DNA of 64,000 nt from Marinimicrococcus flavescens (GTDB lineage Bacteria; Pseudomonadota; Alphaproteobacteria; Geminicoccales; Geminicoccaceae), in NCBI GenBank assembly GCA_029211145.1, contig JARGEQ010000001.1:62001-126000 (forward strand), read 5' to 3'. A program made the position numbers and the translations under genes. The number at the start of each line of letters is the position of its first letter. Positions within the stretch are counted from its first letter, which is position 1. The notes beneath the pieces are model-generated. The model had not been told where the DNA came from. It ran no database searches and worked only from the letters and a program-made list of their open reading frames with translations. Shown here piece by piece: positions 35,217-43,293 of this stretch.

Positions 35217-36631
35217 TGCGCTCGTCCCGCACGCTGCTCGGCATCATGACCGCCTTTTGCCTGCTCCAGGCGACCCCGTCGGCCGCCCCCCGGGCAGCCA
35301 CGGCGCTGGTGACCTCGCCGGCTGCGACCGCGCCGCAGCTCGCCATCGAGACCGGCGAGGGCCACGTCCTGCAGGTGCCGGGCGCGGTAGCCACCGTCTT
35401 CAGCGCCGATCCCCGGGTGGCGGAAGTCCGCCCGCTCTCCGCGAACCGCTTTCTGGTCATGGGCATGGGCGCCGGCAAGACCAGCGTCGCCGCGCTTTCC
35501 GAGAGCGGCAGGACGCTGGGCAGCTGGTCGGTGACGGTGCGCCCCTCGAGCTTCCGCAGCGAGGAGGCCCAGAGCATGCTCCGCCAGCTGCTGCCCGACA
35601 GCCGGGTGCAGCTGACGCAGACCGCCGAGATGCTGGTGATCGATGGCGAGGTCGCCACCGCCGCCGATGCCGAGATGGCCGAATCCACGGTGCGGGCGGT
35701 GGCCGGCGACGGCTACCGGATCGTCAACCGCCTGGGCATCCGCTCGCCTGTCCAGGTCAATCTCAAGGTCCGTTTCGCCGAGGTCTCCCGCGACGTCTCG
35801 CGCCGCTTCGGCTTCAACTGGCAGGCCCTCTATTCCGGCAGCGGCATCCAGATGGGGCTGCGCACGGGTGCCGCCGCCCTGGGCGCGCTGAACCCGCTGG
35901 CCGCCGGCGTTGCCACCGCGAACCCCGCCGACCGGCTGGGCTTCGGCTTCAGCGGCGGCAATTTCGACGTCAACGGTGTGGTCGACGCCCTGGCGCAGAA
36001 CGGTCTCGTGACCATCCTGGCTGAGCCCAACCTCACCGCCCGCTCGGGCGAGCCGGCGAGCTTCCTGGCAGGCGGCGAGTTCCCGATCCCGGTGGCCCAG
36101 GACAGCGACCGGATCACCGTCGAGTTCAAGGAGTTCGGCGTCAGCCTCTCCTTCGTGCCGACCATCCTGTCGCCGGAGCGGATCTCGCTGCGGGTGAGAC
36201 CGGAGGTCTCGGAGCTTTCGGAGCAGGGTGCCATCACGATCAACTCGCTGCGCATCCCGGCCCTGGTGGTGCGGCGCGCCGAGACCACCGTCGAGCTCGG
36301 CAGCGGCGAGAGCTTCGCCATCGCCGGCCTGCTCTCCAACACCACCACCCTCGACGCCAGCGGCCTGCCGTGGCTGTCCGAGGTGCCGGTGCTGGGCGCT
36401 CTCTTCAAGTCCGACAGCTTCCGCCGCAGCGAGACCGAGCTGGTGATCATCATCACCCCCTATCTCGTCCGGCCGGTGGTCGACCCCGGCAAGCTCAAGA
36501 GTCCTCTCGACGACTACGCGCCCCCCTCGGATTTCGAGCGCATCTTGATGCACCGCATCGCCGCCCGGACCGGCAAGACCGACGCCCGGCCGCCGCGCGT
36601 GCCGCTCGATGCCGGCTTTATCCTGGAATGA
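35216..36631 (+). CDS. cpaC: Tad secretin CpaC (RcpA)
   Basis: 471 residues. A signal peptide is followed by an N-terminal pilus-associated domain (GEGHVLQVPGAVATVFSADP and GAGKTSVAAL), a BON-like region, and the secretin domain with VNLKVRFAEVSRDVSRRFGFNW, LVTILAEPNLTARSGEPASF and the C-terminal signature LPWLSEVPVLGALFKSDSF plus TELVIIITPYLVRP. It forms the outer membrane channel through which the Flp pilus emerges. Starts within the cpaB stop and overlaps the next gene by 4 bases. Confidence 0.96.
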   Translation: MRSSRTLLGIMTAFCLLQATPSAAPRAATALVTSPAATAPQLAIETGEGHVLQVPGAVATVFSADPRVAEVRPLSANRFLVMGMGAGKTSVAALSESGRTLGSWSVTVRPSSFRSEEAQSMLRQLLPDSRVQLTQTAEMLVIDGEVATAADAEMAESTVRAVAGDGYRIVNRLGIRSPVQVNLKVRFAEVSRDVSRRFGFNWQALYSGSGIQMGLRTGAAALGALNPLAAGVATANPADRLGFGFSGGNFDVNGVVDALAQNGLVTILAEPNLTARSGEPASFLAGGEFPIPVAQDSDRITVEFKEFGVSLSFVPTILSPERISLRVRPEVSELSEQGAITINSLRIPALVVRRAETTVELGSGESFAIAGLLSNTTTLDASGLPWLSEVPVLGALFKSDSFRRSETELVIIITPYLVRPVVDPGKLKSPLDDYAPPSDFERILMHRIAARTGKTDARPPRVPLDAGFILE

Positions 36632-36936
36632 GGCCGATGACGCCCCGCCCCGCCCTCCGCCTTGCCCGCGGCCCGACGGTCGCCGGCCTTCTCATCCTGC
36701 TGGCCGGCTGCGCCGTCCCCGACGACGAGCGCGGCTGGGTCCCGACCGGCGCCAACGATGCCAATCTTCGTGCCATGATCGCCGATCCGCAGGATCTCCG
36801 GCGCGGGCGCGGCAGCCAGGTGGCCGACGGGGCCGTGGACGCCAGGGCGATCGACCGCTGGCGCCGTGGCGAGGTCCGGCTGCCGGACGGACAGTCGGGC
36901 GCGTCCGGGACCGGAGGCGCCGATGTCAGCGAGTGA
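36628..36936 (+). CDS. Short CpaD-like lipoprotein
   Basis: 102 residues; usual CpaD proteins are more than twice as long. A lipoprotein signal (TVAGLLILLAGCAVP) is followed by only about 70 residues: NDANLRAMIADPQDLRRGRG and DARAIDRWRRGEVRLP. These resemble the C-terminal end of CpaD (NLAAMVADPADL... with a later AI..YR.GE), while the main CpaD domain is missing. It occupies exactly the cpaD slot between cpaC and cpaE. It overlaps cpaC by ATGA and cpaE by 14 bases. It is either a reduced CpaD or a remnant kept for its lipid anchor; the open frame is intact. Confidence 0.7.
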   Translation: MRPMTPRPALRLARGPTVAGLLILLAGCAVPDDERGWVPTGANDANLRAMIADPQDLRRGRGSQVADGAVDARAIDRWRRGEVRLPDGQSGASGTGGADVSE

Positions 36937-38161
36937 GGCGAAGGGCGACAACGCCACTCCTGTTCCCGGCCGGACCGGCGTGCTGGGTTTCCTTGCCGAC
37001 GCGACCAGCGAGGAGACGACGCGGACGGCGCTGGCGACCGTGCTCGGCGGCGACTTCGAGCTCAGGCGCGGCAGTGTCCGCGACGCTGTCCGCCATCTCG
37101 AGCGGGGCCCCTCGCCGCTCCTCCTCATCGTCGACATCACCGGCATCGACCATTACGCCGCGGCCCTGGAGGCGCTGGCCCTGGTCTGCGCGCCGGACGT
37201 CAAGGTGCTGGTGGTCGGCGACCGTAACGATGCCGGCATCTACCGGACGCTGGTCCGCGACCTCGGCGTCGACGAGTATCTCTACAAGCCGCTCAATCTC
37301 GAGACGGTCGTCCGCGTCCTGCGCCCGATGCTCGGCAAGGACCGGCCGGAGACCCGCGGGCCGCGCGGCGGCAAGGTGGTGGCGGTGGTCGGTGCACGCG
37401 GCGGCGTCGGCGCCTCCACCATCGTCACCGAGCTGGGCCGCCACCTCGCGGGCAAGGCGCACCACCACACGGTGATGCTCGACCTCAACCTCCAGAGCAG
37501 CGAGATCGCGCTGATGCTGGGCCTGCAGGCCGATGCCGGCCTGCGCGCGGCATTCGAGAAGCCGGACCGGCTCGACACGCTCTTCCTCGAGCGCACCGCC
37601 CTTCGCGTCGCCGACCGGCTGGACCTGCTGGCCGCCGAGGAGACGGTGGACGCCGAGCTTCGCGCCGACCCCGACGCGCCCGACGACCTGATCGATCTCC
37701 TGCGCCAGCGCTACAACCTCGTCATCGTCGACGTCCCGGCCTTTCCCACGCCGCTCCACCTGCGCTTCCTGGCGCTCGCCAACGTGCGGATCGTGGTGCT
37801 CGAGCCGACCTTGAGCGGCTGCCGGGGGCTGCTGCGCTACCGGGCGCTGGCGGCCGGCAAGGCCGAGACGCGGCCGCCGATCTACGTCCTCAACAAGCAG
37901 GGGCTGCCGGGCGGCCTGTCGAGTCGGGATCTCCAAAAGGCGCTCGATCTCGAGCCCGAATGCGTGCTGCCGTTCCTGCCCAAGACGGTCGTGCAGGCGG
38001 CCAATGCCGGCCGCTCGGTGGCCGAGCGCAGCACACCGTTCCGGCGGGGCATCGAGCGTCTCGCGCACGAGATCGCGGCGGGCACGGGCTCGGTGCGTCC
38101 AAAGAGGCTGGGCGGCGGGCTGTTCGGGCGCCTGCGTCTGACGCGCGCGATCGGAGGCTGA
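36923..38161 (+). CDS. cpaE: Pilus assembly ATPase-like protein CpaE (TadZ)
   Basis: 412 residues. An N-terminal receiver-like domain (about 15-135; LLIVDITGIDHYAAALEAL, KVLVVGDRNDAGIYR) is followed by a MinD/ParA-type domain starting at VVAVVGARGGVGASTIVTEL, a deviant Walker A with Arg-Gly-Gly instead of Lys-Gly-Gly, as often in CpaE. MLDLNLQSSEIALMLGL supplies the switch region. CpaE localises the Tad machine to the cell pole. GGAGG at 36913-36917 supports the ATG at 36923; an upstream ATG at 36866 was rejected. Confidence 0.92.
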   Translation: MSASEAKGDNATPVPGRTGVLGFLADATSEETTRTALATVLGGDFELRRGSVRDAVRHLERGPSPLLLIVDITGIDHYAAALEALALVCAPDVKVLVVGDRNDAGIYRTLVRDLGVDEYLYKPLNLETVVRVLRPMLGKDRPETRGPRGGKVVAVVGARGGVGASTIVTELGRHLAGKAHHHTVMLDLNLQSSEIALMLGLQADAGLRAAFEKPDRLDTLFLERTALRVADRLDLLAAEETVDAELRADPDAPDDLIDLLRQRYNLVIVDVPAFPTPLHLRFLALANVRIVVLEPTLSGCRGLLRYRALAAGKAETRPPIYVLNKQGLPGGLSSRDLQKALDLEPECVLPFLPKTVVQAANAGRSVAERSTPFRRGIERLAHEIAAGTGSVRPKRLGGGLFGRLRLTRAIGG

Positions 38162-38165
38162 GGGC

Positions 38166-39548
38166 ATGGCCTTCGGACGACGCCCCGACATGCTGGCCGA
38201 CGACCAGATCCAGCACCCCTCGGTCGAGGCCCCGCCGCTTCCCGAGCCCGCACCTCCCGTTGCGAGGGCCGCAACGCCGGCGGCACCGGCAGCCGGCATC
38301 TCGCTCGAGGAGCTGCGGCGGCTCTGCCTGACGCGCATCGACCCGGCGGCCATGCACAAGGCGGCGCCGGAGGCGCTGCAGGCCGACATCGACCAGCTGG
38401 TGGCGCAGATCGCCGACGAGCGGCGGCTGCAGCTCAACACCCGCGAGCAGCGCTCGCTGGCGCTCGACCTGGTACGCGACATCACCGGTCTGGGTCCGCT
38501 CGAGCCGCTGCTCGCCGACGAGACCATCACCGATATCTTCGTCAACGGCCCCCACTGCATCTATGTCGAGCAGAACGGCAAGCTGCGGCAGATCGAGGCC
38601 CGTTTCCGCGATGCCGCGCATGCCGCCAACGTCTCGCAGCGGATCGCCTCGGCCATCGGCCGGCGCATCGACGAGGCGAGCCCGATGGTCGACGCCCGTC
38701 TCGCCGACGGCAGCCGCGTCAACATCGTCTTCCCGCCGCTCTCGCTGCAGGGCCCCTGCCTGTCGATCCGCAAGTTCGCCAAGAAGCGCATCGACTTCGA
38801 GCGGCTCATCGCCTTCGGGAGCATGAGCCGAGGCCTCGCCAAGGCGCTCGAGATCGCCTCGCGCTGCCGGCTCAACATCGTGGTCTCGGGCGGCACCGGC
38901 TCCGGCAAGACGACGCTCCTGAACGCCATGTCGAGGCTGATCGACCCGGGCGAGCGGATCATCACGGTCGAGGACGCCGCCGAGCTGCAGCTCCAGCAGC
39001 CGCATGTGGTGCGGCTCGAGACGCGGGCGCCCAACATCGAAGGCAAGGGCGAGATCAGCCAGCGCGATCTGGTGAAGAACGCGCTGCGCATGCGGCCCGA
39101 CCGGATCATCATCGGCGAGGTGCGCGGCCCGGAGGCGTTCGACATGCTCCAGGCCATGAACACCGGCCATGACGGATCGATGTCCTCGGTCCACGCCAAC
39201 AACGCCCGCGACGCCGTCTCGCGTATCGAGAACATGGTGCTGATGGGCGTGGCCAACCTTCCGGCGCGGGCCATCCGCACCCAGATCGTGAGCGCGGTCG
39301 ACCTGATCGTGCAGGTCCAGCGCATGCGCGACGGGGGGCGCCGGATCAGCCAGGTCGCCGAGGTCGTCGGGATGGACGGCGACGTGGTGATCTTGAACGA
39401 TCTCTTCAACTTCGTCTTTCAGGGCGAGGGGAGCGGCGGGCGGCTCATCGGCGAATGGCGCAGCACCGGCACCAAGCCGCGCTTTCAGGACCGGCTTGAA
39501 TATTTCGGGCTGGAGAAGGCCTGGGCGGCCGCGGCGGCGGAGGAGTAG
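38166..39548 (+). CDS. cpaF: Tad pilus secretion ATPase CpaF (TadA)
   Basis: 460 residues. A proline-rich N terminus precedes the CpaF N-terminal domain (LDLVRDITGLGPLEPLLADE and the DIFVNGP motif). The ATPase core has Walker A SGGTGSGKTTLLNAM at about 240-254, an Asp box (ITVEDAAELQL), Walker B with RPDRIIIGEVRGPEAFDML, and a His box GHDGSMSSVHANNARD. It powers pilin assembly (and possibly retraction) at the inner membrane with TadB and TadC. It follows cpaE by 4 bases. Confidence 0.96.
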   Translation: MAFGRRPDMLADDQIQHPSVEAPPLPEPAPPVARAATPAAPAAGISLEELRRLCLTRIDPAAMHKAAPEALQADIDQLVAQIADERRLQLNTREQRSLALDLVRDITGLGPLEPLLADETITDIFVNGPHCIYVEQNGKLRQIEARFRDAAHAANVSQRIASAIGRRIDEASPMVDARLADGSRVNIVFPPLSLQGPCLSIRKFAKKRIDFERLIAFGSMSRGLAKALEIASRCRLNIVVSGGTGSGKTTLLNAMSRLIDPGERIITVEDAAELQLQQPHVVRLETRAPNIEGKGEISQRDLVKNALRMRPDRIIIGEVRGPEAFDMLQAMNTGHDGSMSSVHANNARDAVSRIENMVLMGVANLPARAIRTQIVSAVDLIVQVQRMRDGGRRISQVAEVVGMDGDVVILNDLFNFVFQGEGSGGRLIGEWRSTGTKPRFQDRLEYFGLEKAWAAAAAEE

Positions 39549-39551
39549 CCG

Positions 39552-40529
39552 GTGCCGAGCCTGCAGCCGGGAACGGGACTGATCCTCCTTGCCGTCATGA
39601 CGATGGCCGCCATGGTCGCGAGCTTCGTGTGGGTGCTCTCCGGCCATCGCGAGCTCGAGCGCCGGCGCCAGCGCCTCGGCACGCTGGTGCAGCGCTACCG
39701 CCCGGAGGCGGCGCCGGTGGCCCGCAAGTCGCTTCTCCTGGACCAGCGTCACGTGCCACGGGCCGGTAACCTCCTCGCGCGGCTGACAGGCATCGACACG
39801 GCGCGCACCGACATCTACCCGATGCCGTGGCAGTGGGTGCTGGCCGCCGGCCTCATCCTCGGCATGATCCTGGGTCTCTACCTGACGCTCGGCCTCGGCA
39901 TGTCCGTGCTCGTGGGCCTGACGGTCGCCGGCGCCGTCGGCGTGCTCGGCCCGCGGACGGTCCTGGGCAGCTTCGTGCGGCGCTACGAGCAGAAGCTCCT
40001 GGTCCAGCTGCCCGACGCGCTGGGCATGATCGTCCGTGGCGTGCGCTCCGGCATCCCCCTTGGCGCGTCCATCGGCAGCGTGGCCCAGCAGGGCCCGCAG
40101 CCGACCGCTGCCGAGTTCGCGAGGCTCGGCGACGATCTCCATATGGGCATCGACTTCGACCGCGCTTTGTTCCAGATGGCGGAGCGCTGCGGGCTCGCCG
40201 AATATTCCTTCTTCGCGGTTGCGGTCGGCCTGCAAAGCCAGACCGGCGGCAGCCTGACCGACACGCTCGAGAACCTCTCCGACGTGATCCGCAAGCGGGT
40301 GGCGCTGCAGATGCGCGCCGTGGCCCTGGCCTCGGAGGCCCGAACCTCCGCAGCCATTCTCGTGGCGGTGCCGTTCGTCGCGGCCGGCGCCATCACCCTC
40401 CTCAATCCCGACTATATCGGCACGCTGTTCGCCGACCCGCGCGGTCATTACATTCTGGGCGGCGCGGTGCTGATGCTGGGCATGGGCGTCCTTTCCATGC
40501 GGCTGCTCCTGGCGAGGATGCTGCGATGA
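39552..40529 (+). CDS. tadB: Tad inner membrane platform protein TadB
   Basis: 325 residues with a GTG start and an AGGAG ribosome site at 39541-39545. An N-terminal membrane helix, two central helices (about 95-135) and a C-terminal pair flank a GspF-type cytoplasmic domain: LLVQLPDALGMIVRGVRSGIPL and GLQSQTGGSLTDTLENLSDVIR are characteristic of TadB. It forms the platform with TadC that couples CpaF to pilus assembly. The stop overlaps the tadC start as ATGA. Confidence 0.93.
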   Translation: MPSLQPGTGLILLAVMTMAAMVASFVWVLSGHRELERRRQRLGTLVQRYRPEAAPVARKSLLLDQRHVPRAGNLLARLTGIDTARTDIYPMPWQWVLAAGLILGMILGLYLTLGLGMSVLVGLTVAGAVGVLGPRTVLGSFVRRYEQKLLVQLPDALGMIVRGVRSGIPLGASIGSVAQQGPQPTAAEFARLGDDLHMGIDFDRALFQMAERCGLAEYSFFAVAVGLQSQTGGSLTDTLENLSDVIRKRVALQMRAVALASEARTSAAILVAVPFVAAGAITLLNPDYIGTLFADPRGHYILGGAVLMLGMGVLSMRLLLARMLR

Positions 40530-41473
40530 CCCCCCAGCTCGCCGCTCTCCTGGCGGCCGCCGCACTCACCATTCTCGTCTGCGCGTTCCTCCTGTGGCGC
40601 GGCAGGGGCGAGGAGGAGCGCATGGCGGCGCGCATCGCCAGCATCAAGCCCAAAGGCGTCGCGCGCTCCCGCCGCAAGGGCGCAGCGCAGGCCGCTGGCG
40701 GCGGGAAGGCCAGGCTGAAGGCGGTCGCCGCGCAGATCGGCGGCGCCCTGACCCGTACAGGCGCCATCGACGTCAAGACCCAGGCGCAGCTCGAGGTGAC
40801 CCTGACCGCCGCCGGCTATCGCGGCGAGGACGCGGTGCGCATCTTCATCGGCGCCAAGCTGCTGCTGCTGGTCTGCGCGCCCGCGCTCATGCTGCTGCTG
40901 GTCGCCGGTGGCACCATGGCGACCTTCACCAAGGTTCTCCTGGTGGCGGGCAGCGCCATCGGCGGCCTGCTGCTGCCCGACCAGGTCCTGGGCGTCATCC
41001 GCCGGCGGCATGCCGCCGGCGTGGCGCGCGGCCTGCCCGACGCCGTGGATCTCATGGTGATTTGCACCGAGGCCGGGCTCGGCTTCGAGAGCGGGCTCGA
41101 CCGGGTAGCCGCCGAGATCGCGCCGAGCAATGCCGACGTGGCGCGCGAGTTCGCCCTCGTCGCCTCGGAAATGCGCATCCTGCCCGACCGCCGTCAGGCC
41201 CTGATGAATCTCGGCGACCGCACCGGCGTCGTCGCGGCGCGCCGGGTCGCCGCCACCCTGGCGCAGAGCCTGCAGTACGGCACCCCCCTGGCGCAGGCGT
41301 TCAAGGTGCTGGCGGCGGAGATGCGCCAGGAGCGCCTCACCGAGTTCGAGGCGCGGGCAGCCAAGCTGCCCGTGATCCTGACCCTGCCCATGGTAGTGTT
41401 CATCCTGCCGTGCGTTTTCCTTGTGGTGGCGGGCCCAGCCATCCTCCAGCTCCTCGATACCGTAGGGAACTGA
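40526..41473 (+). CDS. tadC: Tad inner membrane platform protein TadC
   Basis: 315 residues. Membrane helices at the N terminus, at about 112-150 and at the C terminus (ILTLPMVVFILPCVFLVVAGPAIL) enclose a GspF-type domain: LPDAVDLMVICTEAGLGFESGLDRVA and TLAQSLQYGTPLAQAFKVLAAEMR. This pattern is typical of TadC. It overlaps tadB by 4 bases and is separated from tadD by two. Confidence 0.93.
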   Translation: MTPQLAALLAAAALTILVCAFLLWRGRGEEERMAARIASIKPKGVARSRRKGAAQAAGGGKARLKAVAAQIGGALTRTGAIDVKTQAQLEVTLTAAGYRGEDAVRIFIGAKLLLLVCAPALMLLLVAGGTMATFTKVLLVAGSAIGGLLLPDQVLGVIRRRHAAGVARGLPDAVDLMVICTEAGLGFESGLDRVAAEIAPSNADVAREFALVASEMRILPDRRQALMNLGDRTGVVAARRVAATLAQSLQYGTPLAQAFKVLAAEMRQERLTEFEARAAKLPVILTLPMVVFILPCVFLVVAGPAILQLLDTVGN

Positions 41474-41475
41474 CC

Positions 41476-42255
41476 ATGCGCCGTACCCTGGCCGCTCTTT
41501 CCCTCGTCCTGGCGCTGGGCGCCTGCGCCAGCGGCGGCCCGCTCGGACCGAGCGGCATGCCGTCCTCGCGCGAAGCGGCGCTGAACCTGCAGCTGGCCAA
41601 CGCGGCCCTGGCCGGCGGCAGCGCCGAGGATGCCATCCAGCTCTACCAGACCGTCCAGGCGGAGGAGCCGGGCAGCATCCCGGCCATGCTCGGCCTCGCC
41701 GCCGCACAGACGGCCTCGGGCGATCCGGTCGCCGCCCTCGCCTCCTACCAGGAGGCCCACCGCCTGGCGCCGGACGACCGCATCGTCTCGCTCGGCCTCG
41801 CCCGCAAGCTCCTCGATCTCGACCGGGCAGGCGAGGCCGAGACCCTGCTGCGCTCGCTGGCCGGCACCGCCGGGACGGGGCCGCGGGACGTGACAGCCTG
41901 GAACATGCTGGGCGTGGCGCTCGACCGCCAGGGCCGCCACGGCGAGGCGCAGACCGTCTACCGCAGCGGCCTCGCCCTTGCCCCCGCGTCGATCCCGCTG
42001 CGCAACAACCTGGCGCTCTCGATGGCGCTGAGCGGCGATCCGCGCGAGGCGATCGAGATCCTCCAGCTGCTGCCGCCCTCGCCGGGTATTGCCAAGCGGG
42101 TCCGCCACAACCTGGCGGTGGCGCTGCTGGCCGACGGCGACGAGCCGGCCGCCCGCGAGCTGCTGGCGCAGGATCTCGCGGCAGCGCAGCTCGATGCGGT
42201 CATGGAGCAGCTGCGCGTGCTGCAGCCGGTGCAGACGGCGCAGGCCGCGCCATGA
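41476..42255 (+). CDS. tadD: Tad lipoprotein with TPR repeats (TadD)
   Basis: 259 residues. A lipoprotein signal (ALSLVLALGACASGG) is followed by TPR-type helices: ALNLQLANAALAGGSAEDAI, PAMLGLAAAQTASGDPVAAL, NMLGVALDRQGRHGEAQTVY and NNLALSMALSGDPREAIEIL. TadD acts as a pilotin-like factor for the Tad secretin in other species. It overlaps the next gene as ATGA. Confidence 0.9.
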   Translation: MRRTLAALSLVLALGACASGGPLGPSGMPSSREAALNLQLANAALAGGSAEDAIQLYQTVQAEEPGSIPAMLGLAAAQTASGDPVAALASYQEAHRLAPDDRIVSLGLARKLLDLDRAGEAETLLRSLAGTAGTGPRDVTAWNMLGVALDRQGRHGEAQTVYRSGLALAPASIPLRNNLALSMALSGDPREAIEILQLLPPSPGIAKRVRHNLAVALLADGDEPAARELLAQDLAAAQLDAVMEQLRVLQPVQTAQAAP

Positions 42256-42752
42256 CACGACGGGCTGCGGCGTGGCGCGACCGGCGCGGCACGGTGGCCC
42301 TCGAGTTCGCCATCGTCGGGTCGGCGCTGCTGCTGGTCATCCTGGGTATCATCGAGTTCGCCCTGCAGTCGGCCGTGGGAGCGCTCGTCGAGAGTGCGGG
42401 GCGGGAGGCGAGCCGCTTCGGCATTACCGGAGCGCTGGTGCCCCAGCGCATCGGCGGCAGCCCGCCGGAGAGCCGCGAGGAGGCCATCCGCCGTATCGTC
42501 CTCGAGCGCGGAGCGGGCTTTCTCAAGGCCGACCGCCTGACGATCCGCCTGGAAGCCTTCGACAGCATGGCGGCCGCCGCCGAGCCCGGGTCCGGCACGC
42601 GGGGGGCGGGCGAAGCGGGGCAGGTCGTGATCTACGAGCTGAACTACAAGCAACCCTTGCTGGTCGACGCGTTCATTCCGATCCTGAAGATCGGCGAGCT
42701 GCTCCACCACACGACCGTGATCGTGAAGAATGAGCCCTCGCCCACGCTCTAG
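42252..42752 (+). CDS. tadE: TadE-like pseudopilin
   Basis: 166 residues. A basic leader RDRRGTVALEFAIVGSALLLVILGIIEFAL contains the TadE prepilin-like segment: Gly then hydrophobic residues with Glu at +5 (here quoted in two parts, RDRRGTVALEF and AIVGSALLLVILGIIEF). The remainder is periplasmic and ends near an ILKIGELLHHTTVIVKNEP strand. It is a minor pseudopilin required for Tad pilus biogenesis, processed by the prepilin peptidase. It overlaps tadD by 4 bases and the following gene by 23. Confidence 0.9.
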   Translation: MTRRAAAWRDRRGTVALEFAIVGSALLLVILGIIEFALQSAVGALVESAGREASRFGITGALVPQRIGGSPPESREEAIRRIVLERGAGFLKADRLTIRLEAFDSMAAAAEPGSGTRGAGEAGQVVIYELNYKQPLLVDAFIPILKIGELLHHTTVIVKNEPSPTL

Positions 42753-43293
42753 ACGCCTCGGGCGACGCGGCGTGGCAGCGCTCGAGTTCGCGCTGACGCT
42801 GCCGATCCTGCTGATGCTCCTGCTGGGCGCAGTGGACGCGGTGATCCTCCTGCGCTCGAGCATGCGCATCGACCGGAGCGCCGCGGAGGTCGCCAATCTC
42901 GTGTCCCAGTATACCGCCCTGCGGGAGGCCGACTTTCCCGGGATCTTCGACGCCGCCCGGCGGATCGCCGCGCCGCTTGCCGTAAGCGGCGCCGAGGGCG
43001 CCATGATCATCACGGTCATCGCCAATGACGGCAGGCAGACCACGATCGCCTGGCAAAGGCGCGCCGGCGCCCCGGAGATCCGCAGCGGGATCGGCGCCAG
43101 CGGCAAGCCGAGCCTGCCGGCCGGGCTCGAGCTCGACGACGGCCAGACGGCGGTTCTCGTCGAGGCCTTCTCGACCATCGTCCCGTTCGCCCTCTCGGGC
43201 CGGCTCCTGTTCGGTGACATCTCGCCCGTCACGCTGCGCGGCTTTGCCGTCTTCCGGCCGCGCGTCGCCACTCTCGCCACGGTAGGGACATGA
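42730..43293 (+). CDS. TadE/TadF-like pseudopilin
   Basis: 187 residues. GRRGVAALEFALTLPILLML and LLGAVDAVILLRSSMRIDRSA give the pseudopilin leader with Glu at +5 and one membrane helix. The periplasmic part (AEVANLVSQYTALREADF onward) ends SPVTLRGFAVFRPR. It is probably the TadF counterpart, since it lies between tadE and tadG. The start overlaps tadE by 23 bases and its stop overlaps tadG by ATGA, so the three pseudopilin-type genes are coupled. Confidence 0.85.
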   Translation: MSPRPRSRRLGRRGVAALEFALTLPILLMLLLGAVDAVILLRSSMRIDRSAAEVANLVSQYTALREADFPGIFDAARRIAAPLAVSGAEGAMIITVIANDGRQTTIAWQRRAGAPEIRSGIGASGKPSLPAGLELDDGQTAVLVEAFSTIVPFALSGRLLFGDISPVTLRGFAVFRPRVATLATVGT

